Shown here: positions 1 through 7,840 of the stretch, in pieces
Position numbering within the stretch: position 1 is the stretch's first letter
How the letters are laid out: every line of letters starts with the position of its first letter
DNA from: an uncultured Bacteroidota bacterium
GTDB lineage: Bacteria; Bacteroidota; Bacteroidia; 2-12-FULL-35-15
Reading direction: 5' to 3'
DNA: 12,111 nt
Assembly: GCA_903833025.1 (NCBI GenBank)
Contig: CAILDT010000471.1
Span: 1 to 12,111, forward strand
Translations under genes and position numbers: made by a program
Notes under the pieces: model-generated
The model's database searches: none
What the model saw: the letters and a program-made list of their open reading frames with translations, nothing else
What the model was told of the DNA's origin: nothing

Positions 1-1108
1 AATCTTGCCAACTAGAAGATTGAAACTGAACAACAAGACTATCAACAGCCGTCATCGTGTTAATAGGGAGCTCAACATACTGATAGTTTGCGGAAGCGAA
101 AAGATATTTGCCAGTACCAAAAGTTTGGCTACCATTATATTTATAAGTAAGGTTTACTAAAGCACTATCTGATGGGTTGGCTGGGGCGTATTTATAATAA
201 AAAGCAAGTGTATCCACCATATTAGCAAATGGATAACCACCGTGTAAACTACACATTCCGCCACCATTTGGGCAAACATAATAACCTGTACCAGCACTTG
301 CGGCTTGCGCTACAGGATGCCCGTTTCTATCACCTTGGTAGGTTACTAATTCCATTGCGTATTGCCCTGCATAAGCATCTGTGCTTTGTAAAATTGTACT
401 TCCGTTATTACCTCCTCCATTTTGATACCAATTGTCAAGAGAATAAATAGTGGTAGGTGTCCAATTTTCGAAATCGCCATTCATCATTGCTGGCTGAGAT
501 GCAACTCCGGTAAACGAAATACTGTCCAACTGAAGCATACTGCCAACCATACTAACGTTATTAATAAAATCGCTGGAAGCAGCTCCGAACATTACAGTGT
601 CGGGTGTGCCGCCAAGTGTAAAGTTGAATTGAAACGGAGTGTACGAATTATGATTTCCATAGAAATTGAAAATATAGAAACCAATGCTTGAACCGCCTGA
701 TTTAAAATTCACGATAATGTGCGCAGTATCGCCAGAAGGGATGGCTGATTTATAATTCCCATGAATACCCGTTGCCATTTGGTTGTAGGGTATTCCGCCT
801 GTCCAACTTGCTGGGTTGCCACCAGAAGCATTAAAATTTACTGCGTAGGCATTAGCAACATTATTAGTGCCTTGCACTGTGGTTAGTTGCATTGCATACG
901 AACCGTGAAATGGGTCGGCTACTTTTACAACATTGAAAGCTGCACCTGCACCGAAATACGCTTGAGTGTTAGATGTTCCAATAAAATTATTGGGTGTGTT
1001 GTAAGTTGCACCTGTCCAGTTTTCGAAGCCACCATTAGGTATTGATTGTGCAATGGCTCCAAAATGGAACAAAATTGGTGTTAATAATAAGAGTAATGTT
1101 TTTTTCAT
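1..1108 (-). CDS. Secreted protein with tandem jelly-roll-like (PCMD/CBM-like) modules, C-terminus outside window
   Basis: This is an open reading frame of 369 complete codons from the ATG at 1108 to the left edge, with no stop, so the 3' end lies outside the window. The first 20 or so residues form a signal peptide (MKKTLLLLLT..., cleavage near IAQ), so the product is exported. Two related modules follow, opening with IPNGGFENWT (about residue 23) and MMNGDFENWT (about residue 208). Each continues with a GSYAMQL or GQYAMEL strand, which marks a tandem duplication of a jelly-roll-like fold often called PCMD or carbohydrate-binding-like in Bacteroidota. The opening also resembles the protein at 11151-12041. 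A T9SS sorting domain would be expected at the missing C-terminus, but this is inference. No enzymatic motif is visible and the ligand is unknown. It lies 66 bases downstream of the LysM gene on the same strand. Confidence 0.85.
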   Translation of the reverse strand, partial: MKKTLLLLLTPILFHFGAIAQSIPNGGFENWTGATYNTPNNFIGTSNTQAYFGAGAAFNVVKVADPFHGSYAMQLTTVQGTNNVANAYAVNFNASGGNPASWTGGIPYNQMATGIHGNYKSAIPSGDTAHIIVNFKSGGSSIGFYIFNFYGNHNSYTPFQFNFTLGGTPDTVMFGAASSDFINNVSMVGSMLQLDSISFTGVASQPAMMNGDFENWTPTTIYSLDNWYQNGGGNNGSTILQSTDAYAGQYAMELVTYQGDRNGHPVAQAASAGTGYYVCPNGGGMCSLHGGYPFANMVDTLAFYYKYAPANPSDSALVNLTYKYNGSQTFGTGKYLFASANYQYVELPINTMTAVDSLVVQFQSSSWQD

Positions 1109-1157
1109 TTTTTTTTTGTTTTTAGTGTTAAGTAATTATTAATGGTTAATTATTCGG

Positions 1158-1165
1158 GAAAGGTA
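1158..1165 (-). promoter_or_regulatory. Possible -7 element (TACCTTTC) for the gene at 1-1108
   Basis: On the minus strand TACCTTTC differs in one base from the Bacteroidota -7 consensus TAnnTTTG. It sits 49 bases before the ATG at 1108, just past the stop of the LysM gene. No clear TTG -33 element was found at the usual distance, so this is a weak candidate. Confidence 0.25.
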
Positions 1166-1174
1166 ATAAAAACT

Positions 1175-3016
1175 CTAATTAGCTTTCACTAATTTATAAT
1201 CTTGATATTTCAGAATATGAACGTACTTGTTTTCAAAGCCGCTTTCTGCTGGATATTGTTTGAATGTAAAGGTGGTTTCCGTTCCGTTGTATTTATTATC
1301 TGCAATAGTTTTAAGAAAACCGGTTCCTTGTTTTTGAAGCGCAGAAATAAAATAATAACTAATATCAAATCCTTGATAAACCGACATATCTGGTTCGGTT
1401 TTGTATTTGTTTCTGTAAGCGTTTAAAACAGTAATAGTAGTTGGATTTTGATAATCAATAAACGTATTGGAAGCAATGTGCAAGGATAAATCATTCAGAT
1501 ATTCGAAATCCAGATTATCATAGCTTGTCCAGGTTTGAAGCCCGAACAAAATGATTTTAAATTTTTCGTGTTTGCTTCTTAATCCTCTTACAAACTCGGT
1601 AACATAAGCTTGGTCCAGCGAAGGCAATACCACTACATTGGTTTTGTTTTCAACCAACATTGTTTCCACTCCCGTTAATCCTTTTGCTTGTTTTACAGAA
1701 TCAGATGTGGCTAATCCTTTTTCTAAAAGACCATTATTTGCGGTGCTTTTAAACGCATTGAAAAAAGATGATTCTTTTGTTTTTGCATTATCAACCAAAA
1801 TAATATTTTGTGTGCTAAACGAATCAACAACAAAATGTGCTATTTGCTCTACTTGTAAAGTGGTGGATGGTAGCACCTTGCAAACATAAGGGTTAGAAAA
1901 CAATATTTTATTGCCTTGTATTAATGGCGATATAATGGATATTGAATGTTCTTTCGCATATTTAGATACTATGCTGAAACTATTGCCCGACAAAGGTCCT
2001 ATCATCAAATCCATTTTAGCAAGTTCAGGTTTCTTCATTATCCTTTCTATGTTTATTGAATCTTTATCATCCATATCATAAACATAAATTTTTGCATTTA
2101 AGTTTTGCTTTTTCAAAGAATCAATTGCTATTAAAGCTCCTTCATAAAAAGATAATGCTACACTTGTTTTAGCAGGCAACTGCTCATCGCCACTAATAAG
2201 TTTATCCACATCTATTGTAGAAACCTCCTCGGCGTGGAACGGTAAAAAGTAAGCTATATTATACTGTTTTTTTAGTTCTGGTTTAAAAACAGTTTTTACA
2301 ACTGTATCTTTTATTTCTTCTTTTGGCTTTGCTTCTATTGGCATTGCAGTTACTTTTTGTTCCGCTTGTTTTTCTTTCTTTTCTTCTCTCTCCTTTCTTG
2401 TTTCTTTTGGTTTTTCGGTTTTTACAACTACTGTTTTTTTATTGTCGGACGGAAATTTTAACACTTGCCCTATTTTTAAACCGTCTGCCGCTGATGGGTT
2501 TAATGCTTTTATTCTTTCTTGTGAAATAGCATACTTTTTTGAAAACGAATAAAGTGTTTGTCCCTTTTGAACAGTATCTAATATATATTGCGAAGTATCG
2601 CTCGCTGCTACCTCAATAGGTTTTGTGGTTGTTTCTTTCGGTTTTGTCTTTTCTTCTTCTTGCTTCTTAACTGTTTCTTTTGGTTTTGTTTTTGGTTTTT
2701 CAAACGGAACTTTTAAAACATCACCTGGTTTTATCCCATCTATAGCATCAGGATTTTCGAGTACTATATCGTTTACAGTAAGGTTATATATTTTGGCAAT
2801 GGCAAATAAAGTTTGTTTTTTTTCTACGGTGTGTAAATAAAACTTTCTACCATCTTCTACGATTGTTTTTTTGCTTTTTCCATTATCGATTACTTTTTCT
2901 TTTCCTTTCTTTTGTGCATAAGAAGGGAGAGAACAAATTATCAATAACACCAATGTGAAATTAACAATTGATAATTGAAACTGATTAAACAACTTATTCA
3001 TAAACTTATAATTCAT
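1175..3016 (-). CDS. LysM-domain protein with periplasmic-binding-protein (type 1) fold
   Basis: The 613-residue product has an N-terminal hydrophobic export segment ending near SYAQ (residue 35). Two LysM domains follow at about 60-104 (HTVEKKQTLFAIAK) and 146-188 (DTVQKGQTLYSFSKKY), separated and followed by Lys/Glu/Pro-rich linkers (105-140, 190-247). Residues 251-610 look like a type 1 periplasmic-binding fold of the LivK/ABC-substrate-binding kind (YNIAYFLPF, SFYEGALIAID, LMIGPLSG, YQGFDISYYF). LysM domains bind peptidoglycan, so the protein probably sits in the periplasm on the cell wall. Its ligand is unknown, and no transporter genes are next to it. It starts 21 bases after guaA and is probably co-transcribed; I recall this pairing from other Bacteroidota genomes. 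The ATG at 3016 lies inside a 7-bp repeat tract. An in-frame ATG at 3001 would give a more ordinary signal peptide and may be the true start. Confidence 0.85.
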   Translation of the reverse strand: MNYKFMNKLFNQFQLSIVNFTLVLLIICSLPSYAQKKGKEKVIDNGKSKKTIVEDGRKFYLHTVEKKQTLFAIAKIYNLTVNDIVLENPDAIDGIKPGDVLKVPFEKPKTKPKETVKKQEEEKTKPKETTTKPIEVAASDTSQYILDTVQKGQTLYSFSKKYAISQERIKALNPSAADGLKIGQVLKFPSDNKKTVVVKTEKPKETRKEREEKKEKQAEQKVTAMPIEAKPKEEIKDTVVKTVFKPELKKQYNIAYFLPFHAEEVSTIDVDKLISGDEQLPAKTSVALSFYEGALIAIDSLKKQNLNAKIYVYDMDDKDSINIERIMKKPELAKMDLMIGPLSGNSFSIVSKYAKEHSISIISPLIQGNKILFSNPYVCKVLPSTTLQVEQIAHFVVDSFSTQNIILVDNAKTKESSFFNAFKSTANNGLLEKGLATSDSVKQAKGLTGVETMLVENKTNVVVLPSLDQAYVTEFVRGLRSKHEKFKIILFGLQTWTSYDNLDFEYLNDLSLHIASNTFIDYQNPTTITVLNAYRNKYKTEPDMSVYQGFDISYYFISALQKQGTGFLKTIADNKYNGTETTFTFKQYPAESGFENKYVHILKYQDYKLVKAN

Positions 3017-3029
3017 AACTCATAATTTC
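2951..3029. repeat. Degenerate 7-bp tandem repeats over the LysM gene start
   Basis: Two tracts keep a 7-bp period. At 2951-2985 the plus-strand units are CAATGTG, AAATTAA, CAATTGA, TAATTGA, AACTGAT. At 3009-3029 they are TAATTCA, TAACTCA, TAATTTC. The same two motif families recur inside the T9SS domains at 7057-7171 and 9554-9588. Here they overlap both candidate start codons or the signal-peptide codons of the LysM gene. Confidence 0.6.
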
Positions 3030-3037
3030 CAAAAGCC

Positions 3038-4567
3038 TTACTCCCACTCTATTGTTGCAGGTGGTTTGGAACTTATATCATACACCACTCTATTTATTCC
3101 TTTTACTTTATTTATTATTTCGTTGGATACTTTTCCTAAAAACTCATAAGGCAAATGGCACCAATCAGCTGTCATACCATCGGTACTCGATACAGCACGC
3201 AATGCAACTGCGTTTTCATAAGTACGCTCATCGCCCATAACACCAACAGATTGCACAGGAAGAAATATGGCACCTGCCTGCCAAACTGTTTTATACAAGT
3301 CGGCTGATTTTAAATTATCAATAAATATGGCATCTACTTCTTGTAATATTCTTACCTTTTCTAACGTTATATCACCAAGTATGCGAATTGCTAAACCTGG
3401 ACCAGGAAAGGGATGTCGGTTCAAGATAGCTTCATCTATATTTAATGTTTTACCCACTCTGCGTACTTCATCTTTAAATAAAGTATTTAGTGGCTCCACT
3501 ATTTTCAACTTCATAAAATCGGGTAACCCGCCAACATTGTGGTGCGATTTTATAGTTGCTGATGGTCCTTTTACGGAGATGGATTCTATCACATCAGGAT
3601 AAATAGTGCCTTGTGCCAGCCATTTCACATCTTCTATCCGTTTCGATTCGGTATCAAACACATCAATAAACACTTTGCCAATTGCTTTGCGTTTCTTCTC
3701 TGGGTCGGTGATGCCTGCCAATGCGGTGTAAAATAAATCCTTTGCGTTCACACCCTTCACATTCAAACCCATATGCATATATGAATCGAGCACTTGCTCA
3801 AACTCATTTTTTCGTAGCAAGCCGTTATCCACAAATATACAATACAGGTTTTTGCCAATAGCTTTGTGCAACAATACTGCTGCTACTGATGAATCTACCC
3901 CGCCACTTAATCCTAACACTACTTTATCGTTTCCTAATTTTTGTTTTAAATCTGCAACTGTGGTTTCAACAAATGAATCAGCAGTCCAGTCCTGCTTACA
4001 TTTACAAATGGACACCACAAAATTCTTTAATAAAATACTACCTTCTGTGGTATGATATACTTCTGGATGAAACTGAATGGCATACGTTTGTTCGCCCTGC
4101 ACCTGATACCCTGCAAACTTTACATCTTTGGTAGATGCTATTATTTCAAAATTATCGGGTATCTTGGTTATTGTATCAGCGTGGCTCATCCACACTTGCG
4201 AGTGGTTGCTTATGTTTTTAAAAAGAAGATTTTCGTTATTTACAAACTCCAAATTAGCTCTGCCATACTCTCTGTGTTTGGAAGGAAGCACTTCTCCACC
4301 AAATTTATGCGCCATTAATTGTGCGCCATAACATACACCAAGCAAAGGCAATTTGCCTTTAAAGGCATCTAAATCTGGGTTAGGAGCTGCACTATCGCGC
4401 ACTGAAAATGGACTCCCCGAAAGGATTACTCCTTTTATATTTTCAGTAATTTTAGGTGTTTTATTGTAAGGGTGTATTTCGCAATACACATTGAGTTCTC
4501 TCACTCTTCGGGCTATTAGCTGTGTATATTGCGAACCAAAATCGAGGATTAATATCGTTTCTTGCAT
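3038..4567 (-). CDS. guaA: GMP synthase (glutamine-hydrolysing)
   Basis: GuaA converts XMP, glutamine and ATP to GMP in the cytoplasm, the last step of guanine nucleotide synthesis. The 509-residue length is normal for the family. The N-terminal class I glutamine amidotransferase domain (about 5-188) shows the nucleophile Cys79 in LGVCYGAQ and the catalytic His167 and Glu169 in FHPEV. The ATP-pyrophosphatase domain carries the PP-loop SGGVDSS at 221-227. The C-terminal dimerisation domain contains NRHPFPGPGLAIR and ends in PPATIEWE, as in intact family members. The start is well fixed, because ILILDFGSQYTQLIARRVREL is expected right at the N-terminus. Upstream is the divergent T9SS kelch gene; downstream is the LysM gene. 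All key residues are present and no frameshift is seen. Confidence 0.98.
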   Translation of the reverse strand: MQETILILDFGSQYTQLIARRVRELNVYCEIHPYNKTPKITENIKGVILSGSPFSVRDSAAPNPDLDAFKGKLPLLGVCYGAQLMAHKFGGEVLPSKHREYGRANLEFVNNENLLFKNISNHSQVWMSHADTITKIPDNFEIIASTKDVKFAGYQVQGEQTYAIQFHPEVYHTTEGSILLKNFVVSICKCKQDWTADSFVETTVADLKQKLGNDKVVLGLSGGVDSSVAAVLLHKAIGKNLYCIFVDNGLLRKNEFEQVLDSYMHMGLNVKGVNAKDLFYTALAGITDPEKKRKAIGKVFIDVFDTESKRIEDVKWLAQGTIYPDVIESISVKGPSATIKSHHNVGGLPDFMKLKIVEPLNTLFKDEVRRVGKTLNIDEAILNRHPFPGPGLAIRILGDITLEKVRILQEVDAIFIDNLKSADLYKTVWQAGAIFLPVQSVGVMGDERTYENAVALRAVSSTDGMTADWCHLPYEFLGKVSNEIINKVKGINRVVYDISSKPPATIEWE

Positions 4568-4571
4568 TGCG

Positions 4572-4579
4572 CAAAGGTA
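4572..4579 (-). promoter_or_regulatory. guaA: Bacteroidota -7 promoter element (TACCTTTG) before guaA
   Basis: The minus strand reads TACCTTTG, an exact match to the TAnnTTTG -7 consensus of the Bacteroidota primary sigma factor. Only four bases separate it from the guaA ATG, so transcription would start at or within a few bases of the start codon, giving a leaderless or nearly leaderless mRNA. A clear TTG -33 box was not seen. Confidence 0.55.
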
Positions 4580-4664
4580 GAAAAATAATTTACTGCTAAT
4601 AATTGATTATTTTAATCTTACATCAAAACTAATCGCTTTCTTTGTATTCAAAATATAAATAAAA

Positions 4665-7262
4665 ATGAAGAAAAATAAATACTCCTTTGGCAACATTTTA
4701 AAAGAAGTTGGGTTTGTAAGACGTAACATACTTTTTACAATTACAATTGTTTTCTTTGTTTTGCAAGGCAAAGCACAAGTAGGCACTTGGACAGCCATTA
4801 CACAGCAAGCACCTCATCCTAATATGGGAGTAATGTTGCTGTTAACTGACGGCTCGGTTATTACAGAAACTGGCTCCACAGTGGGCGGTGGAAACAGATG
4901 GGACAAACTTACGCCAGATATTCACGGTAGTTATATTAATGGTACGTGGTCAACAATTTCGCCAATGCACTACCAACGTTATGGATTTTCTACACAGGTG
5001 TTGAAGGACGGGCGCGTGTACGTGGCAGGAAGTGAATATTATACAGGACCATCGAAGTGTGAAATATATAACCCGCAAACTAATTTATGGACAGTAGTAA
5101 ACAATCCTTTAAACCTTCGGTTTGGCGAATCCAACTCAATGCTGTTGCCTGATGGTAAAGTATTACAAGGGATTGATAATTGGGATTATCCTTCTGGCAA
5201 TGTTATTTTCGACCCAGCTACTTCCACTTTTGTTTATACTGACTCTACACATCTTGGTGTTACAGTTGAAGCGTCGTGGTTGCTGTTGCCCGACCATAGT
5301 ATCTTAATTGTTGATTACGCTTCCACTGCTGCCGAGCGATTTATCCCTTCTTTAAATAGATGGATAGCTGATGCTCCTGTGCCTATAAGTGCTGATTTGT
5401 ATGGCAATTCGGTGGAGATGGGTGCAGGTACAATGTTGCCTGATGGTCGTGCTTTTTTTCTGGGTGCTTCGGGGCATACTGTTTATTATATTCCTTCGGG
5501 AGATACCACTAACGGCACTTGGGTGCAAGGTCCCGAAATACCTGATACAACAGGCACTTTGGATGCCCCTTCGGCAATGATGATGAATGGCAAAATACTA
5601 TTTGCTGCTTCTCCATTGCCTAATCCGATAAACGGTTATTACCCCTTTAATAATCCTACCAATTTTTATGAATTTAATTACTTAACCAATTCATTTAGCC
5701 GAACGTTAGCTCCTGATGGCACCGATTCGTTAGACCAACCGTGCCAACTTTCGCATTTGCTTAATTTGCCCGATGGTTCCATACTTTATTCGCAGGGTTT
5801 TACTAACACCTCTAATACCTACTACATTTATACGCCAAATGGCGCACCCAACAATGCTTGGAAGCCCACTATAAATACAAATGGAATAACGCAAAACACC
5901 TGCTATGATTACACCATTACAGGAACTTTATTTAATGGAATGTCGCAGGGTTCGGGTTTTGGAGATGATTGGCAGATGCCTACCAATTACCCTATCGTGC
6001 GCCTTACTTCAGGCGCTAATGTGTATTATGCCACCACACACGATTGGAATAATACGGGAGTACAAACAGGCAATTTAACTACCTCCACTCACTTTACAGT
6101 GCCTGCTACGTTACCAATTGGCACCTATTCATTGCAAGTAATTGCAAATGGTATCGCTTCCGACCCTACCACCTTTATATATTCTACTACCTCTACTACT
6201 GGCGTTATTACAGGACCAAGTGTGGTTTGCCAACTTACTACAGCTACTTATTCAGTTGCTCCAATTGGAGGCGTTACCACTTATAATTGGACTTTACCAT
6301 CAGGAGTAACCGGAATGACTATTACATCAGGACAAGGAACAAACACAATAACGGCAAACATTTCGGCAGGTACTACCACAGGAAATATAACAGTAACAGC
6401 TGGTAACACCTGCGGCACCAGCACATCATCTACATTAGCCGTTACTAAAAAACCAGTTACTCCGGCTACTATAACAGGTCCGACAGATATTTGCGGATTA
6501 ACATCAGCAACGTATTCTATACCTCCTACATTTGTTGCTACCTCTTATAGTTGGACAATTCCGGCAGGTATGACCTTAGTTTCGGGAGCAGGAACAACAG
6601 CAATAACAGTTAGTATTGCCTCCACCTATACTTCTGGATTAGTAAAAGTAATGGCAGTAAATGCTTGCGGAAGCACGCCAGGAACTCAACTGCTTGTAAC
6701 AGGAAAAGTATCACCATCAAGCATTGCAGGTTCTTTAAATGTTTGTGGAATGACCACTGCCACGTATTCTACCCCTGTTGTTATTAATGCAAACTCTTAT
6801 GTATGGACAGTACCCGCAACGTGGTCTATTGCTTCTGGGCAAGGGACAACAAGCATTACGGCAAACTTCCCTGCTAATGTAAATAATGCAACCTTTTTGG
6901 GAACTGTTAAAGTACATACCGTAAATACCTGCGGAAACAGTGCTGATAAAGCAGTTACTGTTAGCTACTGCAAATCAGCAATAACAATGGATGGAGCAGC
7001 GGAGGAGCAAGATGTTAATTTATATCCTAATCCTATATCTAATGAGTTCACGTTATCAATTAATAATGGACAATGGACAATTGAAAATGGACAGTTGTTA
7101 TTGGAAATTTATAATGTGTTGGGAGAAAAGGTAAAACAATTGAAAATGGATAATGAACAATTGACAATTAACATAAGCGACTTATCAAACGGAATTTATT
7201 TTGTGAGATTGATTGATGGTGATAATAATGTGGTTTATAATCAACGAGTGATAAAGGAATAA
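4665..7262 (+). CDS. Secreted kelch-propeller / galactose-oxidase-like E-set / Ig-like protein with T9SS sorting domain
   Basis: The 865-residue product starts with a signal peptide of about 38 residues (hydrophobic 22-34, cleavage near GKAQ). Residues 41-390 contain kelch-type propeller strands (LLTDGSVITETG, LKDGRVYVAG, LLPDGKVLQG, MLPDGRAFFLG). Residues 401-506 match the E-set domain that follows the propeller in galactose or glyoxal oxidase-like proteins (GFGDDWQMPTNYPIVRLTSG, then ATTHDW). Three Ig/PKD-like repeats follow, near 512-595, 600-679 and 683-768, each with a Cys pair (522/583, 610/668, 694/756). The T9SS type-A sorting domain (783-865) begins VNLYPNP and ends QRVIKE, so the protein is probably secreted and surface-attached. 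Oxidase activity is doubtful: LSHLLNLPDG keeps the His but has Ser where the copper-ligand Tyr is expected. Function is most likely binding or adhesion. It is divergent from guaA with a 97-base gap. Confidence 0.92.
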   Translation: MKKNKYSFGNILKEVGFVRRNILFTITIVFFVLQGKAQVGTWTAITQQAPHPNMGVMLLLTDGSVITETGSTVGGGNRWDKLTPDIHGSYINGTWSTISPMHYQRYGFSTQVLKDGRVYVAGSEYYTGPSKCEIYNPQTNLWTVVNNPLNLRFGESNSMLLPDGKVLQGIDNWDYPSGNVIFDPATSTFVYTDSTHLGVTVEASWLLLPDHSILIVDYASTAAERFIPSLNRWIADAPVPISADLYGNSVEMGAGTMLPDGRAFFLGASGHTVYYIPSGDTTNGTWVQGPEIPDTTGTLDAPSAMMMNGKILFAASPLPNPINGYYPFNNPTNFYEFNYLTNSFSRTLAPDGTDSLDQPCQLSHLLNLPDGSILYSQGFTNTSNTYYIYTPNGAPNNAWKPTINTNGITQNTCYDYTITGTLFNGMSQGSGFGDDWQMPTNYPIVRLTSGANVYYATTHDWNNTGVQTGNLTTSTHFTVPATLPIGTYSLQVIANGIASDPTTFIYSTTSTTGVITGPSVVCQLTTATYSVAPIGGVTTYNWTLPSGVTGMTITSGQGTNTITANISAGTTTGNITVTAGNTCGTSTSSTLAVTKKPVTPATITGPTDICGLTSATYSIPPTFVATSYSWTIPAGMTLVSGAGTTAITVSIASTYTSGLVKVMAVNACGSTPGTQLLVTGKVSPSSIAGSLNVCGMTTATYSTPVVINANSYVWTVPATWSIASGQGTTSITANFPANVNNATFLGTVKVHTVNTCGNSADKAVTVSYCKSAITMDGAAEEQDVNLYPNPISNEFTLSINNGQWTIENGQLLLEIYNVLGEKVKQLKMDNEQLTINISDLSNGIYFVRLIDGDNNVVYNQRVIKE
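7057..7171. repeat. Two tracts of degenerate 7-bp repeats inside the T9SS domain
   Basis: At 7057-7098 six consecutive 7-bp units are CAATTAA, TAATGGA, CAATGGA, CAATTGA, AAATGGA, CAGTTGT. At 7137-7171 five more are CAATTGA, AAATGGA, TAATGAA, CAATTGA, CAATTAA. The 21-bp (three-unit) period translates to a 7-residue pattern, giving INNGQWTIENGQL and MDNEQLTIN on either side of the conserved EIYNVLGEKV strand. Confidence 0.7.
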
Positions 7263-7382
7263 TGATTAATAAAAAAACAAACCCTAAAATCTATCCGTAC
7301 CAAAGAAAATAAGAAAGTAAAACAAATTCTTATGATGGCGAGAGCGTTTATATTTAACAAGCCCTCCTGACCTATTTATTGC

Positions 7383-7398
7383 TTACAAATATTTGTAA
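7383..7398. repeat. Perfect 16-bp palindrome TTACAAATATTTGTAA
   Basis: Both 8-base halves are exact reverse complements with no spacer. It lies about 120 bases after the kelch gene stop. It could be an operator for a dimeric regulator or an AT-rich chance palindrome; no flanking promoter was recognised. Confidence 0.4.
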
Positions 7399-7448
7399 AT
7401 GAATTGTTTTCTGTTTCGTTCTTCTGTTCTTTAGCCCCGCGATATGTG

Positions 7449-7506
7449 CTCTCTAACTTGAAACTGGTGCCCGCGTTCGCGCGATTCTCAATTTCAAGTT
7501 AGAGAG
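7449..7506. repeat. Inverted repeat (15-bp perfect arms) enclosing a CGCG-TTCG-CGCG hairpin
   Basis: The arms CTCTCTAACTTGAAA (7449-7463) and TTTCAAGTTAGAGAG (7492-7506) are exact reverse complements. The 28-base interior holds a second stem, CGCG (7472-7475) and CGCG (7480-7483), closed by a TTCG tetraloop. There is no following T-tract, so it does not look like an intrinsic terminator. It may be a small palindromic repeat element or a structured RNA. Confidence 0.65.
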
Positions 7507-7686
7507 ACCTTATTCCACGCTTTTTATAACACTAATAACCTTTAAAACGGTTGTTGTTGTTACAATAAAATAATAAAGTAATGTTTTTATTTAGGTTGCA
7601 AAAAAGAGTTGAGAAGGAAGAAAAGCAATAAACCTCTTTTTGCTTTGATATTCGACCCTAAAAAAAGTTTTTTCCAAATTAAAGAA

Positions 7687-7706
7687 GCTGCCCCAGGTAT
7701 GGCAGC
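7687..7706. other. Short hairpin GCTGCC / GGCAGC
   Basis: A perfect 6-bp stem with an 8-base loop is followed on the plus strand by ATCGTTTTCTTTTA. It could act as a weak terminator for plus-strand transcription from the kelch gene, although the T-rich part is offset and interrupted. Confidence 0.3.
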
Positions 7707-7792
7707 ATCGTTTTCTTTTAACTGCAAATGCTGAAATTAAAAGCCCCAAAAGCTTGTTTGAAATTATTCTTCTTTTAAAAAATAACGAACAA

Positions 7793-7825
7793 AAAAAAGC
7801 CCACCGCAATGTGGTGGGCTTTTTT
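7793..7825. terminator. Strong bidirectional intrinsic terminator
   Basis: The stem is AAAAAAGCCCACC against GGTGGGCTTTTTT with a 7-base loop (GCAATGT at 7806-7812). The GC core is seven pairs and is flanked by an A-run on one side and a T-run on the other, so it can work in both directions. It lies 16 bases after the stop of the 49-residue peptide gene and marks the end of the minus-strand metal cluster. Confidence 0.88.
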
Positions 7826-7840
7826 ATTTAAGCCATCTAA

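Larger units (their letters stand above)
7263..7840. other. Convergent intergenic region without a convincing gene
   Basis: These 578 bases lie between the plus-strand kelch gene and the minus-strand 49-residue peptide gene. No credible coding sequence is seen. What it does hold is a 16-bp palindrome at 7383-7398, an inverted repeat with an inner GC hairpin at 7449-7506, a possible stem at 7598-7643 (GCAAAAAAGAG against CTCTTTTTGC), a hairpin at 7687-7706 and a terminator at 7793-7825. The GC-rich patch around 7435-7483 contrasts with the AT-rich surroundings. Confidence 0.7.

Noticed and set aside
4607..4798. 63-residue minus-strand reading frame over the start of the kelch gene
   Set aside because: It lies antisense to the signal peptide and N-terminus of a well-supported gene and has no domain.
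7057..7171. CRISPR-like repeat array
   Set aside because: The units are 7 bp, contiguous, degenerate and coding; there are no spacers or cas genes.
4665..7262. Annotation as active galactose or glyoxal oxidase
   Set aside because: The expected Tyr copper ligand appears replaced by Ser and no Cys-Tyr cofactor pair could be assigned.
7332..7370. 12-residue plus-strand ORF (MMARAFIFNKPS)
   Set aside because: Too short, with no downstream gene it could lead and no supporting signal.
7383..7398. CopY-type copper operator
   Set aside because: The CopY box is TACAnnTGTA; here the half-sites are separated by six bases, and the site is not upstream of the copper genes.
7449..7506. Intrinsic terminator for the kelch gene
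   Set aside because: No T-run follows either arm; the terminator at 7793-7825 fits far better.
7591..7809. 72-residue minus-strand reading frame in the convergent gap
   Set aside because: It begins inside the bidirectional terminator, has no recognisable domain and runs through AT-rich DNA; most likely chance.
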